Shown piece by piece: positions 1-11,189 of a stretch of DNA of 64,000 nt. Every line of letters starts with the position of its first letter. The stretch's first letter is position 1. Source of the stretch: Epiperipatus broadwayi (lineage: Eukaryota > Onychophora > Udeonychophora > Euonychophora > Peripatidae). Under the pieces are notes generated by a model. It did not search any database. It had not been told where the DNA came from and saw nothing but the letters and a program-made list of their open reading frames with translations. Location: assembly GCA_028023455.1 (NCBI GenBank), contig JAQFVV010013373.1, forward strand, positions 26,001 through 90,000, in the 5' to 3' direction. A program made the position numbers and the translations under genes.

Positions 1-1836
1 TCTTTCAATCTTATTTGAAAGACCATAGTAACAACTTGTATTAGATCTTAATCTTATTTGCTTATAAAAATTATTAAACAAAATATTTCTTGAAATTCAT
101 TCTTAGATAAAAACAAATTTTACTGAATACATTATGAAGAAATGAAAATGTCTTAAAATTGCAAATTTAAACAATTTTTTTATCAGCATTTATGAAAGCA
201 ATTCTTGTTAGCCAGTAAGAACAGCTTTATCATACTATATTTGCATGATTGTCTTCTTAAAAACAAACATTTCCAAGTAAAATATAATGATAATCATATA
301 ATGTTTTGGTTTAAAATAAATGTTTTACAAATATGTAAATAAATCACTAATAATTATACTTTTTCTTTCAGAAATATTAAAAAAATAAAACCCTACATAA
401 AGCCTGGAGCCAAATAATCTACTTATCAGTTGTTGGTTTGCTTTGTAATTAAAATTTGCATAATATTTGCATGAGCTTTGTGTAATACTGACAACTTTAG
501 ATTTTTTTAAAACTAATAATTTTAGTTCTAATTTATACTGCAAAATGTGGATAATGATTGCAAAATAGAGAAGATTAGGCAAAACAATAACAGCAGCATT
601 ATGTCACCCCAAGCACCTCAAAATTTGTTTTAAAATGCATTAAAATAACAACAATACTTACATCTTCAACAAAAAATATCTGCACACTTTTTAAATAGAT
701 ACTATATGAGTTTATTGCAGGTTGATTACTAAACAATTTGGAATTTATGTGAAGGTTATGTGTCTTTAAAATACTGATAGCTTCACTCAGACTTGAAAAC
801 AGTAGTGAATACTTTACCAGTGAGTCTAACCTATTTGTGTTTATGCAATAGAATTAGAAGTATCTCATAAAATTTATTCAATACTATTTCAGTTTACATG
901 TACTAATATATATAAAGTTGTATTTAAAATAATAATTGTTTAATTACTACTAATAATAATCATTTGATCTATTGCTCAGAAAATAAAGTGACACTCTTGC
1001 AACAAATAATTCACTGAACAAAACTATTTTATTCAATAGACATTCCTTTGTAGAAATCAAGTAGAAAGTTTTAGTTTTTAAGTACATTGCTTTCTATACA
1101 ATCTTATTCTCCTTTCTATATTGAACACTAATACATATAACTACTAATTTTAAAGCATTAAAATTAACAATACTATTATTAAAACCATAGTAATAATAAT
1201 TTATAAAGAATTAAAAAAAATCATTTTAAATAATAATAAAAAAACATCATTTAAAATTTGAAGATTAAATAATGCAGAAAATTTAAAGTTTGTTCTTGAT
1301 AAATTTTTAATGTAGACTGATTTACATAATTAAATTATATTAAGGCCTTGCGTCAATCACATCTTGGACTGTAAAAACATGGATCAAATTAACAGCACTT
1401 TGTGAGTTTTAGAATTTAAATTCAATTAAATGTTAAAGACTTACTACTAATTTAATAACCGAAAAACGAAAATTTAATAAAAACTTAAAAAAATTAAAGA
1501 TTTCTAAAGATAATTATGAAAACAAACTTATCAATAATTTATACCTTCGATATGAAGGGCCGTGTTAGAGTAATAATAAATTTAGCTTACAAAACAAAAA
1601 AAAAGTTTATTTTTATATAAACGTTATATTACCCTAGATTTCAGAGCAGGATTTAATATATTACATATAAAAATGCTTATTTTTAATACCAAATTTAAAC
1701 ATTGGGATTTTTACATATAGTAATCTTTCGTGATATTTTATTATTCAAAATAAGAATAATTTTTTATCAATGATTTGTTCCGTGTTACTGATTTTGCTTT
1801 GATTCTATAGCCTTTAATATATATATATATATTAAA
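1..1836. other. AT-rich non-coding stretch
   Basis: No coding signal, RNA gene or recognisable element seen. It is low-complexity AT-rich sequence with short A/T runs and a (TA)n tract near 1818-1834. Short open frames here read as chance AT-rich translations. Confidence 0.6.
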
Positions 1837-1837
1837 T

Positions 1838-2118
1838 ATTTCAAATTGTGGAAATATCTGTTGAATTTTTATAATATAAAATCACTGTCAGATGTTAAGG
1901 GACAGTAATTAATGAAAATAGTAAACAATACATGCTTTCCGTATTCAAAAGTGTAAGCTTTACCATGCAATCTATGGATGTTACGTAGAGACTAATGCAT
2001 TGCACTTTTAAATGCAGAAAGAGTTTATAGTTTACTATTTTTATTAATTATTGTCCATTGTGATCTGACGGTGATTTTATAATATGAAAATTCAACAGAT
2101 ATTTCACAATGTATAATA
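1838..2118. repeat. Hairpin (foldback) MITE-like element
   Basis: The left arm (from about 1840) and right arm (to about 2116) are imperfect reverse complements of roughly 120-130 bp. For example gaaatatctgttgaat at 1851 pairs with its complement ending at 2105. The centre is near 1978, with a loop of about 25 bp. It has no coding capacity. The structure resembles a foldback or MITE-type non-autonomous element; no clear target-site duplication was found, so the superfamily is unknown. Confidence 0.7.
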
Positions 2119-2180
2119 CATAAAACATTTATATCTTTACATCTTTTAAAAATTATCAATTTGTAATATACATACATAAA

Positions 2181-2579
2181 ATTAGATACCAACCAGTAAC
2201 CACCTAAACGTTCACAGTAAAGATAGTAATCAATATTTCTCACTGCTGTCAAGTCAACCCTCTCACCTTTTAATAGCAAGAATGGAAATCCATTCTTACT
2301 AATGGTCCATTGAATATATATGGACACTTAAAGATTGCAACTTGACTACAGAGTAGGAAATATTGATACAATGAAGTTTAAATAAACTTTTTTAAACATG
2401 AAATAAACACATCACTGTATTGCAGACTAATAAATAGTCAATTATAAGATTACAAACTGCAATACTTTTAAATTGCTCATGTATTATTTATAAATGATAA
2501 GTGAAATAGTGCTTAAAGCTAAATGGGATAATGATGTAATTAGATACCAACCTGTAACCACCTAAACATTCATAGTAAA
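2181..2579. repeat. Pair of 41-bp dispersed direct repeats
   Basis: The segments 2181-2221 and 2539-2579 match at all but a few positions (both begin attagataccaacc). They lie in direct orientation about 360 bp apart. They could be fragments of one repeat family or short duplications. Nothing else is recognised between them or on to about 3300. Confidence 0.6.
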
Positions 2580-3309
2580 ACTAAATGCAAAATTAAATGT
2601 GACACGTTTAACTCTTAATCAAATTAGCTCTATACAGTTTAAATCATATTAGCCAAGAAGTTCATATACAATAAACTCTTATTAACATTGACATCACATT
2701 AAGATAACTTATTAATTAATTATTTTAGTGTAATATCAGTGTTGTTAAAAACTTCTTAGGTGAAAATTTATTATATGATATAATTTTATATATTTTTGGG
2801 GAATTAATTTTCCTGTATATATTGTAGTGGTATGCAGAACGTTGACTAATGTCTCTAATGAGAATCAGCAAATTAAGTTGATTCACATTAAGAAATTAAA
2901 TAAGCATACCAAATATAGTAAAACAATATCAAATGATATAAAGTATCTGAATACTTATGACTAAAGTATTCTTAAACAATGCATACATACCCAGAAAGAA
3001 GTATTTATATTTAATGTGACATTTACTATCTTGATATGGAAACTATTATACAAAGCATAAATATATAACTTGTACATAGTCTGATATTAACTTTTAAATA
3101 AATAAACTTTTTCAGATTATAAAAATACAAGCTCAGTATGTTAATAAATAAATAAATAAATATCATAAAGGAACTATTAAATGAAAAATAAAAATCTAAC
3201 ATTGTTTTTTTTTTCAGTATGTTAGAAATCCTATTAGAGATTGTAATAGGAGAATACTGAATAAAAGTTATGCAAAATATATTATTTATTATCACAAGTG
3301 GTTTTAATT

Positions 3310-3375
3310 ACACTAAAACATTATTATATATAGGGGTATTGAACTCAGATTTTCACACAACCCTCAACTATCCAC
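3310..3375 (-). repeat. tRNA-related SINE fragment (B-box part)
   Basis: On the minus strand this reads gggttgtgtgaaaatctgag followed by ttcaatacccc, resembling a pol III B box (GGTTCRANYCC). The same segment recurs twice in the inverted dimer at 3762-3948. No convincing A box or target-site duplication is visible, so this is a tentative SINE assignment supported mainly by family recurrence. Confidence 0.4.
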
Positions 3376-3761
3376 CCTATCTCATACTGCTGATATACTT
3401 GATCACACACGTTGAAAAGATAAATAATCACCAATATACATATTTTGTGCTAAACCAGTACTCATCAGTTAGTCCAGATTATCTACTCCACACATATATA
3501 CAGTCAATGCTCAGCTTATATTAAAATAGCCAATTTTCATACTTTAATGGACAGGTTTCAATCCACTTCACCCCACAATTCTTCAGCCATCAATTTCATT
3601 AAAAATCTGATGATGGAATGCTCAAAGTCCACATTGGTGCCAACCTTCTCATCCTACCCATGTTGACCATAAGTTACTCTGACACCTGATGTACAGGAAT
3701 AATCCATTTACATACATATATGAAGTTATGGGCAGACTTTTCAGCACTATATTTCAATATA

Positions 3762-3948
3762 TGAATTTTTTCTACAGTTCAGCCTTTTTCATATCTGCAA
3801 TCCAATGTGTAATAGATAGGGGATTTGAACTCAGGCTTTCACACAACCTCAATTATTCCCAAGGGTTGTGTGAAAGTCTGAGTTTAAACCCCTATGTATT
3901 CCATATTGGGGTGCAGGTATGAAATATCCTGTACTGTAGAAAAAAAAT
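3762..3948. repeat. Inverted dimer of SINE-like unit (hairpin)
   Basis: The arms 3762-3852 and 3859-3948 are reverse complements with scattered mismatches, centred near 3855. Each arm, read outward from the centre, contains ggttgtgtgaaag then a B-box-like gagttcaaatcccc (ttcaaa replaced by tttaaa in the other arm). A related single copy lies at 3310-3375. This looks like two copies of one tRNA-related repeat joined head to head, or a foldback element derived from it. A short open frame over the region is an artefact of the palindrome. Confidence 0.65.
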
Positions 3949-3961
3949 ACTAATACATTAT

Positions 3962-4122
3962 ATTTTTTCTTTAAACCACTAAAACATCACATAAACATCA
4001 TTTCCTATGCTTACACAATCTGTTAAAATAGTAGCAACTCTCTTATAAATTAGTACCATCCAGTGCAAGCCATAATAATTGATGAACACTAGAAAATTTG
4101 TGCATCCAAATCCCTATCTAAT
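3962..4122 (+). repeat. Partial copy of the 4.1-5.2 kb repeat family
   Basis: This contains the family phrases for aaaccactaaaacatcacat, gtaccatccagtgcaagcc and tgtgcatccaaatccctatc in the same order as the left arm of the adjacent palindrome. It is therefore a truncated, directly repeated copy placed just outside the left arm. Other members are at 29940-30310 and in the loop at 33744-33807. Confidence 0.65.
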
Positions 4123-5226
4123 AAAATAGTAGTAATTCTCTCCTTAAATAGTGCCATCCAGTGTGAACCATAGTAATCAATGGATGCTAGAAAAGTTGTG
4201 CATCCAAATTCTTATCTATTGCTGAATGTGAATCCCCTGACTAATTTTTAGTTTGTGATTTTCATCAATGAGAAGCTTTGGATTGAGAGCACTATTTTTG
4301 GATTTAATGTAATCCCCCACATAGTCATATTTTATCTTTCTAGTTAACTATAAACTAGGGGCCCAAACTAAAAACACAATAATATTTTTAATACAAATTA
4401 ATCTGCTTGTATTATCATACAGATCTGAATCCAGTTTAGTGTCTATACAATTTGGTGTCTTTGATTTTTTAATAACAATAGTCATCAATATCCTTTACCC
4501 AGAATTGGTATTGAACCACTAAAATATCACATGACCATCATTTCTTATGCTTACACAGTCTGCTAAAACAGGGACAAATCTCACCATGCAATAGTGTCAC
4601 CCAGATTCAAGGCACCTAACTGATAAGAATCAGAAGCTAGAAACTAATCTGATGATATTGAATGACTAGGCACTAGATAAGGATTTAGATGCACAAACCT
4701 ATCATCCATTGATTACTTGCATTATGGAGAGACTTACTACTGTTTTAATAGATCATATATGCATAATATATGGTGGTCATATGATGTTTTAATGGTAATA
4801 GATCATATATGCATAATATATGGTGGTCATATGATGTTTTAGTGGTTTAATACCAATGCTGACCAAAGGATGTTGGTGGTTATGATTATTAAAAAAATCA
4901 AAGACTCCAAAATATAAAGATACTGAACTGGGTTGAGATCTGCATGACTATACAAGCAAATTAGCTTGGATTGAAAGCATTATTATATTTTCAGTTTCGA
5001 TTCATAGCTTTATAGTTAACTAAAAAGATATCTGCTGGAAAATCGCATTAGACCAAAAATCTAGGTCCAATGCTCTCAGATTCAAGACTCCTCAATGATA
5101 AAAGCTCTGGGGTTATTGATATTTAGGCACTAGATAAGGATTTGGATGCACAAACTTTCTAAAATCCACTGATTATTATGGTTTACACTGGGTGGCACTA
5201 TTGTATGAAGAGAGTTACTATTTTGT
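4123..5226. repeat. 1.1 kb imperfect palindrome (large foldback repeat)
   Basis: The left arm (about 4123-4600) and right arm (about 4740-5226) are reverse complements over some 480 bp with moderate divergence, centred near 4678. Landmarks: tagttaact at 4342 pairs with agttaact near 5018; ttggtattgaaccact at 4505 pairs with agtggtttaataccaat ending near 4858. A middle section of about 140 bp is not palindromic and itself resembles part of the repeat unit. No protein is encoded. This may be two opposite copies of a SINE or MITE (gtggtttaatacca is weakly B-box-like) or one foldback transposon. Confidence 0.75.
4747..4846 (+). repeat. Exact 50-bp tandem duplication
   Basis: Segments 4747-4796 and 4797-4846 are identical apart from one base near the end (aatgg versus agtgg). 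The unit contains gatcatatatgcataatata. It lies inside the right arm of the 1.1 kb palindrome, while the left arm has a single, diverged counterpart. The duplication therefore arose after the palindrome and is recent compared with arm divergence. Confidence 0.9.
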
Positions 5227-5435
5227 TTTTATATGGTAAAAATCTCATTTTATCTTGCAAAGATCACATTGCTTTGATGATGATATATATATAATCACTT
5301 TTCTATAATTTTATGAAATAGCTATTTTTTAAAAAAATAGGTGTATATTTTTAAAAATAAATTAAAAATTTCCTAAAGATTGTTATTGATGAAGAGCAGA
5401 TTACAAATTAACAATGATTGTTATGGCGAAATCTC

Positions 5436-5686
5436 ATATAAAAGCTCTTGTTATAATTAAGTTTACTTCACCAATCTTTCTAATTTTTATGCTGCGCTCT
5501 AAACGCACATTAGTGAAGCTATATATTTTGAAAAGACATCAAGATTAGCGCTTTCGGGACATACTTGATCTCCTATGAATATGGAATCAAGTATGTCCCG
5601 GAAGCGCTAAGCTTGAAATTTTTTCAAAATATATAGCTTCAGTGATGTGCGTTTAGAGCACAACATAAAAATATAAAAGCTCTTGT
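5436..5686. mobile_element. Hairpin element flanked by 16-bp direct repeats
   Basis: The sequence atataaaagctcttgt occurs exactly at 5436-5451 and 5671-5686. Between them, 5484-5571 and about 5585-5670 are reverse complements at roughly 90% (for example gctctaaacgcac pairs with gtgcgtttagagc). The loop is about 15-20 bp. The arms carry more CpG than the surroundings. Direct repeats of 16 bp are longer than the 2-10 bp made by most DNA transposases and nearer to those of LINE/PLE machinery. An asymmetric 30-bp segment lies between the left direct repeat and the left arm. Confidence 0.75.
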
Positions 5687-5699
5687 AAATGGGAATCTA

Positions 5700-7405
5700 C
5701 ATTTTTAAATTTGAAATTTTTATTAAAAAAACAAATTCAAGTACTATTATACAATTATTTCAGTTATTTGTTTGTACTTTAGACAAATGCCAAACAAAAT
5801 GGAAAGTCTATTAAAATTTTAACAACAGCTACAAAAATATAAATTTGGGAAACACTGTTTTGCTGAACCATTTCCTTGTGTATCAATGCTTTAAAGATAA
5901 GAATATACTGTGGGCTTCTGGGTAGTCGTAGAATAGCATGCTTTGGAATTTTAGATAGTAGATCATGTTCTGTTACATCTGATGCTTGAAACGGTATATG
6001 AATTACCAGTATATATTATTTACTTATTACTTTTTAAGGAAGAACATAGTCTAAAATTATATAGTGGCATCTGAGAGATGCTTTTTACTATAAATTTTAA
6101 AGAAAAAAGATGGAGAGAGAAAACAAGAGAGTCAGAGAAAGAGAGTGAGAGAAAGAAATATTGAAAGAATAAAAAAAAGAAAGAGAATGTTTGACACGTG
6201 ACTTGAAAATTTTAAATGACTTTTTGTGTTTTTTCTCTCTCAGAAGTGCTATCATTTGATTGTTAAAATTATAGCACTCAGGAATAAAAGTACAATCTTT
6301 TTGATTAGAGAAAAAAAAATCTCAAGATTTAAAATTTTTCAATACTATTTGCAATTTTTACGGACTTTTATTAATAAATATAATATCTAAATTAACTTTA
6401 ATATTTTAACTAATTGCACATATTCATTGATTATTTTTTCAGTCCTGTTCTTTCATAAAAAAATTGTAATCACATTATTTATAGTGTCTGTGAAATAATC
6501 TTAGTGTAAATGAAATATTATTTTTTTAATAAAAAACACATTATTTAAACTTTCTATGTCTTACTCTATGTTTCAAGTTTCATACCTATTTTCAGTCAAT
6601 TTTTTTCTTTTTCTACTTACTTTTTAAAATCTGATTGGCTGTCTGAGAAACAACAGTATTACTAATTTAATAACAACATGTGATTTAGACAAATGTTATT
6701 TACTTACTTTTTCATAAATTTTATAGTTTTTTTTTGATCTCTAAATACATGTTCAATAATTTTCTCATTCTCTTTAATATTTTTCTCAATTTATTATTTA
6801 TTCTTTTTAAAACCTATGCATTTCTGATTTTATTTTTCTAATCTTCTCTTTCAAATCCATTCTAGTAATTGCCAGATTTTTTTCTTATGACATTTTAAAG
6901 TAGTCCATGTTTATGACTCATATTAAACATACTTCAAATAAATAATTTAGCCAAGACTTTTCATATTTAATTTCTTGGTTCATAACATAACACACCCTTA
7001 TTAAAATCTTATTTAATATTTATAATTCTAACTCTAATTTCTTTAATGCATCTTTTATCTTCAAGTATCTATCTTTCCAAATATTTAATATCCCTTACCC
7101 AGTTGACAACCTTTTGTACATTATTTACTCTTACTTCTTTCTTCTCTTTACTTATTTTGTTGTTTTAGTTTTATTGGCATTTATTTTCATCACAACTTTT
7201 TATAATTTTGTCAATCCTACACAACATTTTAGTGAATTTAGTCTGAAAATCATTCATATAAACAATAAATCTTTTAATCATTTATCCACAATGCCAATTT
7301 TATCCTTATCAGTATAACATACATATGTATCATTAAAAATCAGTCAAGACTTAGACAAACCTAATATTAATAACAATCAACCATCTCAAACTGTTGTCAA
7401 CGCAA
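5700..7405. other. AT-rich non-coding stretch with purine tract
   Basis: No gene or element recognised. A polypurine (GA/A-rich) tract runs from about 6102 to 6190, capable in principle of forming triplex DNA. Pyrimidine-rich DNA follows at about 6600-7300. Small open frames here (such as 7114-7317) are hydrophobic chance translations of T-rich DNA. Confidence 0.55.
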
Positions 7406-7409
7406 CCTC

Positions 7410-7416
7410 CTTTTAA

Positions 7417-7450
<34 letters not shown>

Positions 7451-7466
7451 TTAAAAGTTTCCCTGA

Positions 7467-7506
<40 letters not shown>

Positions 7507-7518
7507 AGTCAGGGAAAC
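7410..7518. repeat. Two abutting microsatellite-cored hairpins
   Basis: Hairpin 1 has perfect 10-nt flanks, cttttaatga (7410-7419) and tcattaaaag (7448-7457), around a (TA)n core. Hairpin 2 begins at the last base of hairpin 1, with perfect 14-nt flanks gtttccctgactgt (7457-7470) and acagtcagggaaac (7505-7518) around a second (AT)n core. Each TA tract is thus bounded by unique inverted flanks, making two long perfect or near-perfect self-complementary stretches side by side. Confidence 0.85.
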
Positions 7519-7524
7519 CCATTT

Positions 7525-9430
7525 GTAAAAAAACCAATAACAGTGGGGGATTCCAAGATTTCCTAGAATGCAGCAAAGTAATTAGAAAAGCAGATCTAAA
7601 ATTACTAAGATAGGGGATAGGAGGGTAAGCTAGTATATACATTTTCTTCAGCCATCTTTGATTCACTACTTCTTCTTCAGACACTCAGTCAGTTCAATTT
7701 GTTCAAAATATTTTATAAAATTCATGGAGATGATGATGATTGGCTAGAAAGGCAATTCCCTTGCTTTCTGGACCCATGATAATCTACAAGATGCAGAGAA
7801 ACATGAACTAGAAGCCGATGCCATAAAACACTCAAGATGAAGCCAACTTGTCAGAGCAGAGATAAGAAAGTGGTAAGAGATCTCCCTCAATATAAAGTTA
7901 ACTTCTAAACTAAACTTTGTTAATTCCTAAAAGCTAGCGAAATCTTTTAATTATGGCCAAAATAATAATGTATTCTACACTTACCAGTTAAATGTAACTT
8001 TTATTTTCTTTCATTTTAATCATAAATCTTGCCTGATTGAAACTGATTTATTAAAACTGATTTAGTTTTAACTTACTTTAATTTATTGATTCCCAATGAT
8101 TTATCATAACTGATTTATTACACTTAATTCTAAATGATTTATTTTAGATGATAATTATGATTCTAACTTATTTTACGTAATTTAGCCTAGTAATAATTTT
8201 TGCTTTTATTAATAATTCTTATAAATGAGTTGAATCTATAGTAAACTGAATCAATCAATTTTAAGCTAATTTCGTTTCATTTCCCTTTTTAAACTAAGCA
8301 AACAAAGCCAAATCTCTGATTTCACTTACATGAAATCTTATCCCTAAATTTATGTTTCTTTTAGTTAAATCTATGCCAAAATTATTTTATTTTCAATTAT
8401 GTATTTGTTTATGCTATATTTGTTCAGAATGGAGTTTACTTGTAGTTAAATCATTAGTGAGAAGTGATTAGTTATTGTCACACATATATGCAATTTCATG
8501 TTTATTAATGCACAAACAAAACTCCCTTCTGAAATGAATAGAATAAGTCTTATTTAAGACATAATTAAAAGCTTACATTTACTTTAAACGTAATGTTTAA
8601 TTAATATTTAGCTGAAGTGATAAAATACAGCATAAAGCTAGAATTTAGTATTGTAATTATCCAAGATATGCTGTAATTCTCCCTAGAATCATATAAATGT
8701 CTATATAGATAGATTAGCAAATTAGATTCATAAGATTTCCTTAATAGCATAATTATAGATGCTATGTAATGAACTGATCTATGGTAGGTTCATGGAAGGA
8801 AACTATTGTTTAGCATCCTAATTTTATTATATAATGATGTAGTCAGTGGGAGAAACACTTCAGCATACATATTTGTTGCTGTACATTATTCTGATGGACA
8901 TATGTTTTAAGGGCTACCCATTACTCTTAGTTCAGACAATTACATTTTTCAGATGGGTGTGGGTTAAGGGCTACCCCATTCTGCATATTTAGAACTGGAG
9001 CATGAGGATCCAGCAGGTTAAACTAGTTGTTCAATCACTGTACTAAAGGTCTCTATTTCACAGCAATGGGTATGGTGTTAAGGAAACCAGTACTAGGTAT
9101 GAATCCCATGAAAAAGCACACATTTGAAATGCAGGGACTCAGATTGTATATTTCTATATGCCTTGGTATCTGAAGTCTGACTGCCAATTATCAGTTCATC
9201 CTGCCATAATAATGGTGTATTTCAGCTTTCATCTGAATCAGAATCTAGTTTTATAGGCATATAAGCTAATAGAGAATGTATTAAATATTTCATGTTTAAT
9301 AAAATATTCTTTATAAATAATAATAATCACTTCTGCTAACTCTAAAGCAAATCTAGATCCAAATATATAACATAAACTTGGCATAGATTATCATAAGCAA
9401 ACTAAACTAATTTGTAACTTAATAAGTCTC
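7525..9430. other. Non-coding stretch, repeat-like but unassigned
   Basis: No gene recognised. A minus-strand open frame of 77 codons ends inside the microsatellite hairpin; its first 60 codons are not low-complexity but match no family I know. The section 8760-9260 is less AT-rich than its surroundings and repeats the phrase gggctaccc (about 8911 and 8968), which suggests an old interspersed repeat. Nothing here can be assigned. Confidence 0.45.
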
Positions 9431-9583
9431 ATGAAATTGTAACTCAATGTGTTATAAATCTTCATCACCTGTGAGTGATATATATATATATATATAGCAA
9501 AGTAAGTTAAATAATTTGTAATCAGAAAACTAAAATCACCTGCGAGTGATTTGAAACACACACACACACACTCTCTCTCTCTG

Positions 9584-9637
<54 letters not shown>

Positions 9638-9740
9638 CCATAAACTACTTGTAATTCTTAAAACCATCACCTGGGTGTGAACCAAATCTTAAATGTTAAT
9701 CAGTTGTAATCCCTAAAATAATCACCTGCGAGTGAGACAA
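9430..9740 (+). repeat. Degenerate minisatellite with tcacctgcgagtga core
   Basis: The 14-nt core occurs at 9465-9478 (tcacctgtgagtga), 9536-9549 and 9722-9735 (both tcacctgcgagtga), with a divergent copy at 9667-9680 (tcacctgggtgtga). Preceding 40-50 bp are also similar between copies (cttgtaat, then ctaaaa). Microsatellites (TA, CA, CT) have expanded between copies at 9478-9497 and 9556-9632. Each core contains the E-box-like hexamer CACCTG and has partly inverted ends (tcac/gtga). Confidence 0.7.
9556..9632 (+). repeat. Compound (CA)n(CT)n(TA)n microsatellite
   Basis: Runs of cacaca, ctctct and then about 45 bp of alternating T/A. Such tracts are slippage-prone, so the assembled length may be inaccurate. 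Confidence 0.9.
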
Positions 9741-10212
9741 GCTGTATAATCCTATTATAATTTTATTATTTCATTTATTAATTTTATTATTTAAATATTT
9801 GGCTTTCATTAAATTACTTTAAATTTTAACTTCTGTAGTGTCTCAATTTTTCTTATCATTGTTATTAATTATTGACTCATTAAGTAATTAGCTATTAGTT
9901 GTTAAGAATCACAATCCATATTTAGTAATTATGCTCACACTACATCTATATATAGATATACTGATAAATATGCCAGTTTCCTATAGTCTCATGTTTTACC
10001 AATGTGCTACTGCCGGCACACAATTGAAAAAGATACTGCTGGACCTCATATATGTCATCTATAGAGTAGTAAATCTTTGAGCATTGGTAAAAGAATTGGG
10101 GTTAGATTGGACAAGGGGTTTCAACAACATCATTTCAATCAGCCTTGGGATGATTTTCTAAAACTCTGGATTTTGTTGCGCAAATGTACAAATTTGACCA
10201 TTACAATATATA
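9741..10212. other. Non-coding stretch
   Basis: No gene seen. A short inverted repeat (ttttaccaatg near 9993 with cattggtaaaa near 10083) is present. The sequence between 10000 and 10200 is somewhat less AT-rich and leads into the RTE fragment, so it may be part of an older insertion. Confidence 0.4.
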
Positions 10213-10214
10213 CA

Positions 10215-10560
10215 TATATCATTTTCAACCATTATCAATTCATTGTAATATGAAGGTTTCCAAATGTAATTTAATTTTTCTGATATCTAGTCTCTTTTCT
10301 CCACATCACTTCAGCTCACATTCTAATTTTATTCATCCATCTCACACATAGTCTCTCTCTCTCTAGGTCTTTATGATCTTTTGAAATCTAGTTTAAGATT
10401 TCAACTGCCCATATGCTTTATCTCTTCTAGCAATATGTTCATTCCATTTCCATTTTAGTTTCTTAATTTTTTCAAGGATAACAATAACATATGTTTGTTC
10501 TTTCATTCATATATTTTGTTTTCAATTTCTTCTTGTTACTTCTAACAGCCTATTTTTTAA
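10215..10560 (-). pseudogene. RTE-type retrotransposon fragment (RT C-terminus)
   Basis: The minus strand translates, through frameshifts and stops, to a decayed version of the C-terminal region seen intact at 50977-51775. Matching phrases include EKIKKLKWKWNEHIARRD (compare EKIKRLKWSWAEHIARRD) and a following VRWM/EIR/RKE block. This part of RTE-like proteins lies after the reverse transcriptase catalytic core. The copy is 5' truncated, as is usual for target-primed reverse transcription. The 3' end lies near 10215 and its TGA-repeat tail is not clear. It is older than the 51 kb copy. Confidence 0.8.
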
Positions 10561-11189
10561 ATAGGAATCTACTTAGAATACAATTATTAATTTTAGTAAA
10601 ACATTTGCATACATCATGTGACAAATTCATAATATTTTAGATAATAAGCATTTAACATCCCCTTAAGGGTAATTGTTCAAAAAGTAAAACAAAGTAAAAT
10701 AAATAATGATAATTTTTATTTTTTGTCAGAAATTTATTTATTTAATTATTTTTTTTTTGGAAAAAAAAAAGAAGTAAATAGAGATTTTAAAGAGGTGTTT
10801 ATCATTTAATTATTCTGCAATAGTTACATGAAGTAATTTTTTACCACTATCAATTTTCAAATATACTAATTTCATATTTTTTAAATTGGACAGGTGACCA
10901 TCTCACTTCCTTCCTAAATATGTTTCTATTTTGCAAAAATCAATTAGTTTGAATTTATCTTGCATAATGTAAGTTTTATGCCATTATTTGGGATTTACCA
11001 AAGTCTTACAATGTGTAATCTATACTTAAGTAATTATACTTTAAAAATAAGTTTATTAATATAAATAAATTAGTTATATTGAAGACCCATTACAAGTAAT
11101 AACCAGATAATCTTACAGATAATAATTCATAAATAAAGATAAAATACATGACAACATCTTGAACAAAATGAACAAAAAATACATGATTA

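Noticed and set aside
7451-7684. 77-codon minus-strand open frame with complex composition
   Set aside because: Ends in a microsatellite and has no recognised family. Kept only as an unassigned note.
9465-9735. CRISPR-like array (recurring 14-mer with semi-palindromic ends)
   Set aside because: Spacers are related to one another and irregular in length. The context is a eukaryotic retroelement-rich genome, so a degenerate minisatellite explains it.
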